Assembly (NCBI RefSeq): GCF_047238105.1
Contig: NZ_JBDFMD010000001.1
Span: 1,550,001-1,614,000 of the forward strand
Source of the DNA: Paenibacillus_D sp047238105
GTDB lineage: Bacteria > Bacillota > Bacilli > Paenibacillales > Paenibacillaceae
Reading direction: 5' to 3'
Length of the DNA: 64,000 bases
Shown here: in pieces, positions 49,757 to 59,477 of the stretch
Numbering within the stretch: the first letter of the stretch is position 1
How the letters are laid out: each line of letters starts with the position of its first letter
Program-made: the position numbers and the translations under genes
The notes under the pieces: generated by a model
Database searches by the model: none
The model's input: only the letters and a program-made list of their open reading frames with translations
Told to the model about the DNA's origin: nothing

Positions 49757-51742
49757 TTATACCGATCTTCGATAGGCTGATTTCAAGCCAGCGTAGTAGA
49801 TAGCGATGGCGACCGCAAACAAAGCGGTAATCTTCAAGCCATTGACCAGAATGGTTGCGCGGTCGATCTCGAGCTCCATCGTCTGGCCGAAATGGATCGT
49901 CACGCATAAGATCAATCCGATCAAGCTGCCGGTTGCGACAGGCAAGGCGATGACCATCTTCAGCTTTTGCTCCAGGTAGTGTTTGACTTCACCCGACGTA
50001 ACGCCGATCGTATGCAGCAGCTTGATCTTGCGCCGGTCCTCCTCCAGATCGGCAAACACTTTGAAGTAGAGGACAACGCATACGGTCACAAAAAAGAGTA
50101 AGCTAATAAAGGAGAGGATAAACAGAGCAAAGCCGCCGACACGCTTCGTATGGGCAAAACGGTCATATTTCGAGAAAATGGTAAACGGTTCCGGATACCG
50201 CTCGGCGATCGACGCGACGGCAGCCGCGCGACTCTCGTCAGTGGCCGCGAGCTCCTCGTTCATCCGGACCTTCAGTTGCTCCACGAACGCCCCGCTCTGC
50301 ATCCAGTCGGCGAAATCAACGACGATGATAGTCCCCCGCTCCTCCGTCGCCGCTGCATCTGCAACGTTCCGATAGTCCCCTTCGTGCAGTACAATAAGCA
50401 AGGGCTGCGGGAACATATAGCGGTCGAATAATTGGACCCGGTCCGTCCCCTCATGTCGAAATGAAAACGTCTGATGACCGACTGCAAGCTTCGCTTCATC
50501 CAGAAAATACGTCAAGGCTTCTCCCTTCGCCCCATTAAAGTCCAACACGAGTGCCGCGCCCGGGGTGACGGCAACCGGCTCCGGCAAGATAAGATTGGCC
50601 GTGTCGCTGGAAGCCGCGATCACCTGCTTGTTGGTGCGCCATGGGGCATGTCGGAGCTCCGGCGCTTCCACATAGACAACCTCCAATGTCTGGATCCTCT
50701 TTATATCCGTCCCCGTCTCCGCTTGGAGGGCTTCCAGGTCCAGGCCTGCCAACAGCTGGACCGAATCGTAATCCTTGAATGCCACATCGTTCCATTGTTC
50801 TTTATCGGCCACTTCGTAGCTTTGGTTATACAGCGTATAGGATAGCGTAGCAAAAAAAACAATGCCGATGCTGAGCAGACACACCATCAGGATGACGGAC
50901 CGATTTTGGGCAAACCTGGAGGCAAACTCCGAAAGAATCAGAAGGTTGCGATGGTAGAAAGTCGCTCTCCTTTTCCATAATGCAACCATCAGGCCAATGA
51001 AATTGTTCATCCACAAACAGATGCCGGCGATGCATGCAAGCAGGCCGAAGAGAATTGCCTTCTGCATCGAATCCGTATTCAACGGATCGCTCGTGTACAA
51101 ATACAAAAACAACAAAGCTGCGAACATGATCGCCAGTCCTGCGAAGGAAGCAAGCTTGCTCCCGGTGCGCCTGAGCTCTTGCAAGCGGTTGGATTGCATC
51201 ATCGCGGTGATCGTCGTTTCCTTCAGCTTGACGAGCGTCAAGATTACGATCGTGAGGTAGATGAGCGCAAAACAAGCCGCTGTCAACAGGAAACTGGGAA
51301 TCGTCAAGGAAAACCGGATCTCCTCCAGCTCCAGGATCGCTGTCGTTACCATGAAGATGAGTCGGGCCAATACGCTGCCGCTGGCCAAAGACGCCAGAAG
51401 AGCACCGGCGAAGATCACGCTGTTCTCGAGGATAATCATCTTCTTCAAATCCCGGTAGAGCAGCCCGTAAGACAATAGAATACCCATTTCGCGATTTCGG
51501 TTTTTCAAGAAATGATGGTAGGCATATGTAATCAGAAAGACAGAAAAACCGCCACAAAGCACGCCGCCGATCAACACGATTTGCCTCGTCCCTGCCGAAG
51601 TCTGATCTGAAAATCCCGGTGCAAACCAGATCGAGGAGAACAAAAAAAGGATCATCATTGAAAAGGAGATGCACAGAAAATAAGCGGCATATTTTCTGTA
51701 ATTGGCCAGCACGGTTTTGAAGATGAACCGGTTAAACGTCAT
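49757..51742 (-). CDS. FtsX-like ABC transporter permease, BceB type
   Basis: The 661-residue product has about ten membrane helices: four groups near the N-terminus (FLCISFSMMILFLFSSIWFA onward), a long extracytoplasmic domain of around 200 residues (from about QSYEVADKEQWNDVAFKDYD) and a C-terminal helix trio. This is the plan of BceB-type permeases that detect or remove cell-wall-active peptides. Start at ATG 51742 after GGAGG at nine bases; it overlaps the ATPase gene's 3' end by 11 bp. The open frame to 51913 lies inside the ATPase gene. Its ATPase, kinase and regulator genes are directly upstream. Confidence 0.86.
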   Translation of the reverse strand: MTFNRFIFKTVLANYRKYAAYFLCISFSMMILFLFSSIWFAPGFSDQTSAGTRQIVLIGGVLCGGFSVFLITYAYHHFLKNRNREMGILLSYGLLYRDLKKMIILENSVIFAGALLASLASGSVLARLIFMVTTAILELEEIRFSLTIPSFLLTAACFALIYLTIVILTLVKLKETTITAMMQSNRLQELRRTGSKLASFAGLAIMFAALLFLYLYTSDPLNTDSMQKAILFGLLACIAGICLWMNNFIGLMVALWKRRATFYHRNLLILSEFASRFAQNRSVILMVCLLSIGIVFFATLSYTLYNQSYEVADKEQWNDVAFKDYDSVQLLAGLDLEALQAETGTDIKRIQTLEVVYVEAPELRHAPWRTNKQVIAASSDTANLILPEPVAVTPGAALVLDFNGAKGEALTYFLDEAKLAVGHQTFSFRHEGTDRVQLFDRYMFPQPLLIVLHEGDYRNVADAAATEERGTIIVVDFADWMQSGAFVEQLKVRMNEELAATDESRAAAVASIAERYPEPFTIFSKYDRFAHTKRVGGFALFILSFISLLFFVTVCVVLYFKVFADLEEDRRKIKLLHTIGVTSGEVKHYLEQKLKMVIALPVATGSLIGLILCVTIHFGQTMELEIDRATILVNGLKITALFAVAIAIYYAGLKSAYRRSV

Positions 51743-52496
51743 ATTCATCGTCCTCCAACACGGCCAGATGATCGAGGATTTCTTTTGCGAATGCCTCTTG
51801 CGAAGCTTTCTTGTCCAATTGCGTACGCAGTTTGCCGTCTTTGAGAAACAGCACCCTGTCGCTATAGCTCGCCGCGAACGGATCATGGGTGACGAGCAAG
51901 ACCGTAGTTCCATAGTAGGCGTTAACGGCTTTCAAGCTCTCCAACACCGACCTGGTCGATTTGGAATCCAGATTGCCGGTTGGCTCGTCGGCGAAGATGA
52001 CCGACGTATCGTTGATCAGCGCCCGGGCAACCGCTGTTCTTTGCTGCTGCCCGCCTGACACCTGATAAGGATATTTGTTCCACAGATGCTCGATACCGAG
52101 ACGTTCCATGAGCTTGTCCGCTTTGTCGTTCATAACCGCAAGCTTGTCCCGATTGAGAATCATCGGCAGCATGATGTTTTCCTTGATCGTCAGGCTGTCC
52201 AGCAAGTTGAATTCCTGAAAGATGTAGCCGATATGCTGTCTCCTGAATAATGCCAATTCATCGCCATCCATGCCGCTAAATGCAACATTGCAGATTCGCA
52301 CCTCTCCGGATGTCGGTTTATCGAACCCGCTCAGGATGTTTAGCAGGGATGACTTCCCGCTTCCGGAAGGACCCATTATGGCAGTAAACTCTCCCTGCTC
52401 CAATTCTATATTGATACCGGATAGAGCTATCGTCTGGATAACTTCTTTGCCGCTTCCAAACACTTTTTTGATGCCTTTTCCGACTACCGCGCACAT
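51732..52496 (-). CDS. ABC transporter ATP-binding protein, BceA type
   Basis: The 254-residue product has Walker A GPSGSGKSS, the Q-loop region YIFQEFNLLDSLT, signature QVSGGQQQRTA, Walker B VIFADEPTGNLD and the switch His in VTHDPF. This matches MacB/BceA-type ATPases. GAAGGAGGG precedes the ATG. It energises the BceB-type permease encoded next. Together with the kinase and response regulator upstream it forms a four-gene resistance module against peptide antibiotics such as bacitracin or similar lantibiotics; the exact inducer is unknown. Confidence 0.9.
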   Translation of the reverse strand: MCAVVGKGIKKVFGSGKEVIQTIALSGINIELEQGEFTAIMGPSGSGKSSLLNILSGFDKPTSGEVRICNVAFSGMDGDELALFRRQHIGYIFQEFNLLDSLTIKENIMLPMILNRDKLAVMNDKADKLMERLGIEHLWNKYPYQVSGGQQQRTAVARALINDTSVIFADEPTGNLDSKSTRSVLESLKAVNAYYGTTVLLVTHDPFAASYSDRVLFLKDGKLRTQLDKKASQEAFAKEILDHLAVLEDDEYDV

Positions 52497-52575
52497 AGCG
52501 CCCCCTCCTTCTCAGCTTTAATGCCATTATAGGGACGAGGGAGCCGCGATACAATTACGTCAGCTAACGCTTAGC

Positions 52576-53595
52576 TTACGATTTCGTTAGATAAGCAATC
52601 TTTACGGTCGTGCCTTGTCCTTGCTTGGAGGAAATCGTGACCATATGGTTCAATTGCTCCGCGATGCTTCTCGCGATATGCAGTCCGATGCCGGTGGAGC
52701 TTCTTACCCGGCGGCCGTTGTCGCCTGTGAAGAACGGCTCCCAGACCCTTCTCAGATCGTGCTCGGGTATGCCGATGCCGGTATCCGATATGACCAGGAT
52801 GACTCGCCCCTCGTCTCTCTCGATGCGAAAAGCAACTTCTCTCGCAGCTTGCTGGACGGAAGTATACTTGATCGCGTTCGAAACGATCTGTTCCAGCAGC
52901 AGGCTATTCCATTTGCGGTCTGTCAGCACGTCGGCCTGCTCCTCCGCAATGTCCCACTTGGGGTAAACGTCATGCAGGATAAACTGTTCTTTCTGGCGAT
53001 TGATCAATTCGCGCAGCGCCGTGATCAGATCGGTGCTCTCGATCCGATAATCCTGCTGGAACGCATCCAGCCGCAAATAGGCCAAAACCTGATTTAAACG
53101 TTCGTTGACCAATTGATTTTCCTTGTTCATCTTATCCAGCATTGCAGGGGCAAGGGCTTCATCTCTGCTGTTCTGCAGCATCAAATCTATTACGGAAGTC
53201 GGCGTCTTGATCTGATGGATCATCCGCGAAAGAATGTCGATTTTTTGGGCGTTTCTCATCTCGAATTGATCGAGCAGCGAAACATAACGATGCTCGGCCG
53301 TGTGCAGGGTATGGATAGCGTGTCTCTGTTCCTCACTCCAGCCCTGTATAACGGCTGTAGGATGGGAATGGTCTTCGGAACGCTCGAGATAACGATGGAA
53401 AGCCGCATAGCGAAAGGCTCGTATACTCATGAAAATCAAATAGACGAAGGTGACCAGTATGACGGGATAAGCGATTTCGAGCTGCCTTCCCGTCTGCAGC
53501 CAGACGAACAGAATGACCAGCGCGGCACTGGCATAAAAGGATAACGTGTACAGAAAATGATCTTTCAAAAAGGAACTGAAAACCGCCCGTTTCAT
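52576..53595 (-). CDS. Sensor histidine kinase, BceS type (intramembrane-sensing)
   Basis: The 339-residue product has two closely spaced N-terminal membrane helices (FYASAALVILFVWLQTG and YPVILVTFVYLIFMSI) with almost no extracytoplasmic loop, as in BceS-type kinases that sense through their transporter. The phospho-accepting His is in MIHQIKTPTSVIDLML, and the ATP-binding domain shows N, G1 and G2 boxes (EQIVSNAIKYTS; ISDTGIGIPEHD; STGIGLHIA). It overlaps the response-regulator stop by 4 bp (ATGA). The ATPase gene follows about 80 bp downstream. Confidence 0.9.
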   Translation of the reverse strand: MKRAVFSSFLKDHFLYTLSFYASAALVILFVWLQTGRQLEIAYPVILVTFVYLIFMSIRAFRYAAFHRYLERSEDHSHPTAVIQGWSEEQRHAIHTLHTAEHRYVSLLDQFEMRNAQKIDILSRMIHQIKTPTSVIDLMLQNSRDEALAPAMLDKMNKENQLVNERLNQVLAYLRLDAFQQDYRIESTDLITALRELINRQKEQFILHDVYPKWDIAEEQADVLTDRKWNSLLLEQIVSNAIKYTSVQQAAREVAFRIERDEGRVILVISDTGIGIPEHDLRRVWEPFFTGDNGRRVRSSTGIGLHIARSIAEQLNHMVTISSKQGQGTTVKIAYLTKS

Positions 53596-54290
53596 TCTGC
53601 ATCTCCTAACCAGTAGGTCACGAATTTGTAGCCGTAGCCTCTTTTGGTATGAATGACATTTTCGATCCCGATCTCGTTCAGTTTGTTTTTTATTCGGGAA
53701 ATATGGACGTTAAGCGTATTGGGATCGACAAAAGCGACATCGTCCCACAACTCATTCAGCAAGCTTTCGCGGGAGACGAATACGTTGCGATCCTGCACCA
53801 GTCGCTTGACGATTTTAAATTCATTTTTGGTCAGCTCGACCCGCCGGGCTTGATAGGAAACAAGAAAGGTATCGCCATCCAGGACAAAATCCCCGAGGTG
53901 AACGCCGCTCCGATTGGTTTCATATTCGCCATAGGTCCGCCGGATGCACGCTCTGATCTTGGAATGCAGCAATTCGACGCTGAACGGCTTGACCATATAA
54001 TCATCTGCTCCCAGCTCCATGGCGAGGATCTGATCGGATTCCGTATTTCTCGCCGAGATCATCAGGATCGGAACATGGCTTTGCTTGCGGATCGCTCTGC
54101 AGATATGGAAGCCGTCCACGCCCGGCAAATGAATATCGAGCAGCACGACGTTCGCCTCCGCCTCCATGATCTGCCCCACGACATCATCGAAGCGTTCGAT
54201 GACGGACACGCGATACTCATACTTCTCCAACATCCGCGAGATCAGACTTCTCAGCTCAGAGTCGTCTTCGACCAATACGATCTTGTACAA
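53592..54290 (-). CDS. OmpR-family response regulator, BceR type
   Basis: The 232-residue product has a receiver domain with DD near residues 9-10, the phospho-acceptor Asp near 52 (VVLLDIHLPGVDG) and Lys in YMVKPF. A winged-helix output domain follows (RVELTKNEFKIVKRLVQDRN; DPNTLNVHISRIKNKL; HTKRGYGYKF). The start is a TTG at 54290 preceded by GAGGGGGAAG. It is the first gene of the BceRSAB-like module and should bind upstream of the ABC genes or its own promoter, although no obvious inverted repeat was found in the 80-bp gap before the ATPase gene. Confidence 0.9.
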   Translation of the reverse strand: MYKIVLVEDDSELRSLISRMLEKYEYRVSVIERFDDVVGQIMEAEANVVLLDIHLPGVDGFHICRAIRKQSHVPILMISARNTESDQILAMELGADDYMVKPFSVELLHSKIRACIRRTYGEYETNRSGVHLGDFVLDGDTFLVSYQARRVELTKNEFKIVKRLVQDRNVFVSRESLLNELWDDVAFVDPNTLNVHISRIKNKLNEIGIENVIHTKRGYGYKFVTYWLGDAE

Positions 54291-54319
54291 TCTTCTTCCC
54301 CCTCTTCAACCCGTTCTAT

Positions 54320-54353
54320 AAAAAAAGACCCATTAGCATCATATCTAATGGGG
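54320..54353 (-). terminator. Terminator of the fourth sugar operon
   Basis: CCCATTAG and CTAATGGG are perfect arms with an 8-base loop, followed on the minus strand by TCTTTTTTT. It lies after the frameshifted kinase gene and before the BceR-like gene. Confidence 0.85.
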
Positions 54354-54379
54354 AAATGAATAATCAAGCAGCAGCCTCG

Positions 54380-56139
54380 CTAGATGCTCGGAATGGTAAC
54401 GATGACAGTCGTGCCGCGTCCTGGCCGGCTCTCTACGCTTACCCCGTACGCGTCGCCGAAGAGCAGCCGGATCCGGGAGTGGATATTGCTGAGTCCGATG
54501 CTGCTGCCGGAAGGATGATCGATCGCCTCCGGGGCAGCTTCCAGCTTCGCCCGCAGCCTCTCCAGCGCATCGCTGGCGATGCCTCTTCCGCTATCGGTAA
54601 TCCGGAAGCATACATCGCCTTGCTCATTCAGGCTTCCGATAACCTGTAGACCTTCACCCGATTCCTTGCTCCCGAGCCCATGATAGACCGCATTCTCGAC
54701 GAGGGGCTGCAGGATCATCTTCGGCGTCTTCAGCTCCGCTACCGCGTCATCGACCTGCACCTCCATCTCGTAGCGGTTCTCGTAACGGATCGAGATGATA
54801 TGCATATAATCCTCGACACACTGGATCTCTTCGCGGATCGCTACCAGTTCGTCCTGCTTGATGCTGTAACGGAAGATTCTCGACATGCAAGAGGTGATCT
54901 GGGCGATCTCCCTGCTGCCGTACTCGAGTCCGATGCTGCTGATGCAGTTCAATGTATTGTAGAGGAAGTGAGGATTGATCTGGCTCTGCAAAGCAGAGAA
55001 TTCCGCCTGTTTTTTGCTCAGCTTCATCTCATAGAGCTGGGCCTGCGCATGGAAGATGTCCCGCGTCATCAGCTCCATATTTTCGATCATGCGGTTGATA
55101 TCGTACGCCAGCGCGCCAACCTCATTGGTTGAACGAACCTTGACCCGGAAGCCCCGCTCTCTGCCGCCGATCTTCCGCATATCCGCTATCAGCCCCATGA
55201 CCGGCCGGGTCAGACTGTTCAGGAAGTAATAGCCAAGCAGGATCATGCTGAGCGTCATGCCGATGCCGGCAATGATGCTCACTCTTCGTATCGCATTCAT
55301 ATCCGTTGTCAGCTCGCGTACCGGGATCCGACTGACGATGCTCCAGCCGTCCGCCAGCTCCAGATCTGTCCGCTGGATGATATAATCCTCGCTGCCTCGC
55401 TCCGCCAGCAGTTGACCCTCGGCTAACTCGGCCTGCCCCGCCATCCGGTTGGAAGCGATGATCTCATTATGACTGTTCAGGATAGACAACGTTGAATGAG
55501 GTGTCAGCTCCGTATTCTCAACCAGCTCCTGGAGCTTGCTGGTATTGACCATGACCGAGCAATAGCCTGTTTTCTGCAAAAAATGAACGCCGCCGATCGA
55601 TTCGATAATCGGTGCGACATAGAAGAAGTACTCGGCTTCCGTCTTGTCATGCTGGAGCAGCGTCGTAAAGATGCCGCCGTCCGCGTCTTCCTGCTGACTG
55701 TAGGTACGCATGAAATCATCGTATGGCTTCAAAAAAAAACCTCGCTGGTGGCGGGCGCCGAGCTGAAGACGCGCCTGCCCTTGCTGTCGCTGATGATCAT
55801 GCCGCTTACATAGGAGTTGAAGGAACGCATATAATCCATCAGATCGATCACATATGCTCCGATCTCAATATTCCGCTTGTAGTTGTCCTCGACGATCGTA
55901 AACTCCTGGATCTTCTTGTTGCTCACCACAATGTTCGTACTGACGATAATATCCTCGAATACCGAGTCGATCTTCTGACGCGTTTGTTCGATGATCGTGT
56001 GACCGTAATTGGCGGCGCGCTTCTGCGTCAGATGATAAAAGCTGTAGTAGAAATAAAGCTCCATGACCGTAAATAACAGGATCGCAATCAAAAAGATAAA
56101 CAGGATCTGATGCTTCAGTTTCAATCGGCTGAGACGCAC
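54380..56139 (-). pseudogene. YesM-type sensor histidine kinase split by a frameshift
   Basis: Two adjoining minus-strand frames make one kinase. The first (about 56139 to 55729) starts from GTG after GGAGGG and encodes a membrane helix (ILFIFLIAILLFTVMELYFY) and half of the sensor domain up to SSAPATSEVFF, then stops. The second (55732 to 54380) continues with the rest of the sensor, helix two (VSIIAGIGMTLSMILLGYYF), HAMP-like region, phospho-His in QSQINPHFLYNTLN and ATP-binding boxes (VENAVYHGLG; DSGRGIAS). The shift is in a run of nine T. One T more or two fewer would restore a kinase of about 585 residues. If the shift is real, only slippage would yield active protein. Confidence 0.82.
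55731..55739 (-). other. T9 homopolymer tract at the kinase frameshift
   Basis: Nine T in a row on the minus strand (A9 on the plus strand) lie exactly where the two kinase frames meet; a T10 or T7 tract would join them. Such runs are prone to slippage in replication, transcription and sequencing. Confidence 0.85.
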
Positions 56140-57587
56140 GCGGCTCCCTCCAGGCTCCGTTTTCGATACTTGGCTGGCGTAATCCGGCACTGTTTTTTGA
56201 ATACCTTGTTGAAGTAATAGTAATCAACATACCCTACCTTGGCGGCGACCTCTTCAATCGACCACGGGCTTTGCTCCAGCAGCTCGCAAGCTTTTCTGAT
56301 CCTCAGGTCGGTTACGTATTCCGAGAACGTCTTGCCGAGCAGCTTCTTGAACAGCTGACAGCAATACACCTGGTTGATATGAAACTGCGCGGCCAGTTCC
56401 TTGAGATACAACCGCTGCTCGTAGTTGCGATCGATATATTGCACCATCTGGAGGAAACAGGAATGAATCGTCCCATCGTTATCCAACGGCCGGCTTATCT
56501 GCTTGAGATAGACCAATACATCATGAATAAACCCGCAAAGCGATTCGAAGTGCTCGAAACGCTCTTGTAACTCGACGTAATTCAGAAACTCAAGCTCCAT
56601 GTCCTTCAACGCCTCGGCATACGTGCCCATCAGCACGCCGACGGTCTGATTCCACAAGAAGACCGCTTCTCCCATGCCCAGGTCTTGCTGCCTGAAGTAC
56701 GACTGGATCCGATGAATAAACGCTTTGATATCCTCCGGCGTCTTCTCCTCGATCAGAGAAGGGATCTCTTCGATAAACGGCTTGACCATCTCCAGTCTCG
56801 GCTCGTACGTGAAGAGGCCCTGACCTTCCTGGATAAAAAGCTGCGAAACCGCCAGATCCGCTTCCTTGATCAGCTTCGCTACCATTTCCCGGTCATCGGT
56901 AATGCTGCTGATCCCCGCCGCTCTTAACGCCTCCCCGTCAAAAGCCGCATTGTCCAACTGCCCGAGCTCGGCCCGGTCCCCGCTTTTCAGAATATGCAGC
57001 GTTTTCCTTTTGCCGGAGGCGACGACCATCCTCTTGCTGCTGTCGAACCCTGCGAATACGGAGCGGCTCTCTACAGTACTTTCCCCATCCAGCATAACGA
57101 CGCGATACCAGACCTTCTCCGATTCTTCAAAGAAGGGCGTAAATCGCTGAACCTCTGTGTTGTCCGCCGAGGTAAGGGCTTCCAGCATCAGTTGATTTCT
57201 CTTGCTCTGTTGTTGGCTTAGCTGCTGCAACAGCTTCTCGATCAGTCCGTCTGTAGTCTCGATGTCGATCGGCTTCAGACAATAGTCCAGAGCCCCGAAC
57301 CTTAACGCTTCCTGGGCGTAAGCAAACTCCGAGTATCCGCTTACAACCACAAAGCCAACATCCAGATCTTGCTCCCGGATAAGCCGCATCAGCTCGAGTC
57401 CCGACATCTCGCCCATTTGGATATCCGTAAACACGAGATCGGGAGGTTGCGCGCAGATGGCTTCGAAGGCTTTGCGGGGGCTCGTGAACTCCCCGGCAAT
57501 TTCGAAACCGTATTTGCTCCAGTTGAAGGCGTTGCGTATGCCTTTGATCGCCCACGGTTCATCGTCCACAATCAGAACACGATACAT
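56121..57587 (-). CDS. YesN-type response regulator with AraC DNA-binding domain
   Basis: The 488-residue product has a receiver with DDE near residues 8-10, the phospho-acceptor Asp near 55 (LVFTDIQMGEMSG) and Lys in YCLKPI. A long linker follows, then the AraC domain (YIDRNYEQRLYLKELAAQFH; INQVYCCQLFKKLLGKTFSE; EVAAKVGYVDYYYFNKVFKK). ATG at 57587 follows GAGGAGG at six bases; the frame extends upstream without need. Its 3' end overlaps the start of the kinase gene by 19 bp. It probably controls the binding-protein and permease genes upstream. Confidence 0.9.
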   Translation of the reverse strand: MYRVLIVDDEPWAIKGIRNAFNWSKYGFEIAGEFTSPRKAFEAICAQPPDLVFTDIQMGEMSGLELMRLIREQDLDVGFVVVSGYSEFAYAQEALRFGALDYCLKPIDIETTDGLIEKLLQQLSQQQSKRNQLMLEALTSADNTEVQRFTPFFEESEKVWYRVVMLDGESTVESRSVFAGFDSSKRMVVASGKRKTLHILKSGDRAELGQLDNAAFDGEALRAAGISSITDDREMVAKLIKEADLAVSQLFIQEGQGLFTYEPRLEMVKPFIEEIPSLIEEKTPEDIKAFIHRIQSYFRQQDLGMGEAVFLWNQTVGVLMGTYAEALKDMELEFLNYVELQERFEHFESLCGFIHDVLVYLKQISRPLDNDGTIHSCFLQMVQYIDRNYEQRLYLKELAAQFHINQVYCCQLFKKLLGKTFSEYVTDLRIRKACELLEQSPWSIEEVAAKVGYVDYYYFNKVFKKQCRITPAKYRKRSLEGAACVSAD

Positions 57588-57744
57588 AAGGACCTCCTCT
57601 ATAGAACCCCACAAAGTAGAGCCTTTTCTTCGAAGCATAGCCTGATACTGTGCGTGGGCCCCGGAAACATATCATATTTGGAAAACCCTGAGTATAGTTT
57701 ACGCCTAATTCGTCTGCAGTACCATAGGATTGCTCGCCTCTCAT

Positions 57745-57787
57745 GCAAAAAGCCTGCGACCCCGCAGCTCGGTAGGCTGCGGGGTTC
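57745..57787 (-). terminator. Terminator after the binding-protein gene
   Basis: GACCCCGCAGC and GCTGCGGGGTTC form a strong stem, followed on the minus strand by GCTTTTTG. It separates the transporter genes from the regulator pair, which must then have its own promoter or rely on read-through. Confidence 0.8.
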
Positions 57788-57846
57788 AGACTGCTCCCGG
57801 ATACTGACGGCAGCGTAATTGGCGCTATCCGCGCACTGCTGATTTG

Positions 57847-59442
57847 TTAGCTTTTGGATTGCTCCTGGGCCTGATACAGCTTGATGTTTTCTTCCATGAC
57901 GGCCTGCCCGCCAGCTTCCATGTATTCGGCTACCAGCTGGTCGTACAGGGCGTCGAATTCCGCCGGCTTGGAGACGATGAGACGATCCGTCATTTGTTTG
58001 GTCAGATCGCTTAGCGTTTTGCCGAATTTGATATTGGCCTCATTAGGCGTTTCGTAGTAGTAATGCGTGTAGGTATCGGTCGTGTTAATCTTGTAGGACA
58101 GCTCCGCAACCGATTCCAGTCCCGGCGCCGACGCAGCGAGCGCCTTGATATTTTTCTCCTGATCGCCCAGCTCAACGCCGTTGACCACCAGCGTATAGTC
58201 CAGGTTTAGATAGCTGGTCTGCATGTTGTCTCCGGTCTGATTGATGACTTGCGGGATGCCGTCCGCCATCTCATGGTTCACGCCTGCCTCGCCGTACTGC
58301 AGGAAGAACAGCACCTCGGGATCAGCCATCCAGTTCAGGTATTTCATCGCCAGCTCGGCGTTTTTGCTGCTCTTGGGGATGATGACGTTGATCCCGTTTT
58401 CGTTATAGGCTACTTTTTTGTATTTGCCTTCATAGTTCTTGAAGGTGTCGACCGGCAGGAACTCGGCTTCCGGGACATTGGCTTTCAGCGGCTCGCTGAT
58501 ATTCTGACGCAGCGGATAATCCCAGTTGGCGCCGAAGAAGCCGACCTTGCCGTTGGTGACGTCAGCATCTGCCTGCTGCGCGGTTTTGTCGAGCGCGAAA
58601 TCGGGGCTGATCAGCTTCTCATTGTAGAGCTTGTTAAGGAAGCGGAGATATTCCTTGTTGCCTGGCCGCAGCCAGCCCGGGATCGTCACGAACTCCTCCT
58701 CCGTCTGCTCCTCCCAGAAGGACTCCGCCAGGTTGCCGAACGTGTAGTTCATCCCTGTCGCCGCGACGCCCCACGGGATCACACCATCTACCCCGCCCGG
58801 GTTCTGATCCCGGAATGCCACCAGTGTCTCATACAGCTCATCCTGGTCCGTCGGTACTGGCAGACCGAGCTTATCGAGCCAATCCTTGCGGATGAACAGG
58901 CCGTTCCACGCCAAAGACGTCCGCTTCGCCGGAATGGCCATCTGCTTGCCGTTATATACGCCATAGTCCAGCACGGTCTCGCCCAGATAGGCCTTCAGCT
59001 GCTGCCCGTGCTCCTCCAGCAGTTCGTCCAGCTCCATGATCCCGTTGATCTTGGCATACCTTGATACGGTAGCGCCGTCATAAGTGAACGACACATCAGG
59101 CGCCTCGTCGGCCGCCATCAGCACATTCAGCTTATCGACCTCCTGCGAGCGAGGGATCGGCACAAACTTGACGACGGCATTGTTCGCCTTGCCGAAGTTC
59201 TCGTTTATGTACCTCGTCCAGGTGTTGTTGTTCAGATCCGGCTGCCCTTGGATCCCCCGGTCGAAGATGCCTACAGTCAGCGTTGCCGGCGGGTCTGCGG
59301 GCTTCTCCTCCGGTGCATTCGAGGTCTGCGGCGTGTGGTTGGATGGCTGCGGGCTATTCGCTGTATTGCCGCTGCATGCGGCCAATAAGCTCGTCATCAG
59401 AGTCAATGTCAGTACATAAGACAACCAAGGTTTTCTTTTCAT
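57847..59442 (-). CDS. Extracellular sugar-binding lipoprotein of an ABC transporter
   Basis: The 531-residue product has a lipoprotein signal (lipobox LLAACSG near residue 23), a Pro/Ser/Thr-rich linker and a CUT1 binding body. Its segments LTVGIFDRGIQGQPDLNNNT and VDKLNVLMAADEAPDVSFTY are patterned like the paralogues at 19617 and 43974. It binds sugar for the permeases encoded just upstream. AAAGGAGAGGG precedes the ATG. The GH43 enzyme gene that starts at 61684, divergent from this operon, may produce the ligand. Confidence 0.88.
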   Translation of the reverse strand: MKRKPWLSYVLTLTLMTSLLAACSGNTANSPQPSNHTPQTSNAPEEKPADPPATLTVGIFDRGIQGQPDLNNNTWTRYINENFGKANNAVVKFVPIPRSQEVDKLNVLMAADEAPDVSFTYDGATVSRYAKINGIMELDELLEEHGQQLKAYLGETVLDYGVYNGKQMAIPAKRTSLAWNGLFIRKDWLDKLGLPVPTDQDELYETLVAFRDQNPGGVDGVIPWGVAATGMNYTFGNLAESFWEEQTEEEFVTIPGWLRPGNKEYLRFLNKLYNEKLISPDFALDKTAQQADADVTNGKVGFFGANWDYPLRQNISEPLKANVPEAEFLPVDTFKNYEGKYKKVAYNENGINVIIPKSSKNAELAMKYLNWMADPEVLFFLQYGEAGVNHEMADGIPQVINQTGDNMQTSYLNLDYTLVVNGVELGDQEKNIKALAASAPGLESVAELSYKINTTDTYTHYYYETPNEANIKFGKTLSDLTKQMTDRLIVSKPAEFDALYDQLVAEYMEAGGQAVMEENIKLYQAQEQSKS

Positions 59443-59477
59443 GGATACCCTCTCCTTTAGGTTTTCAATGCTTGCCT

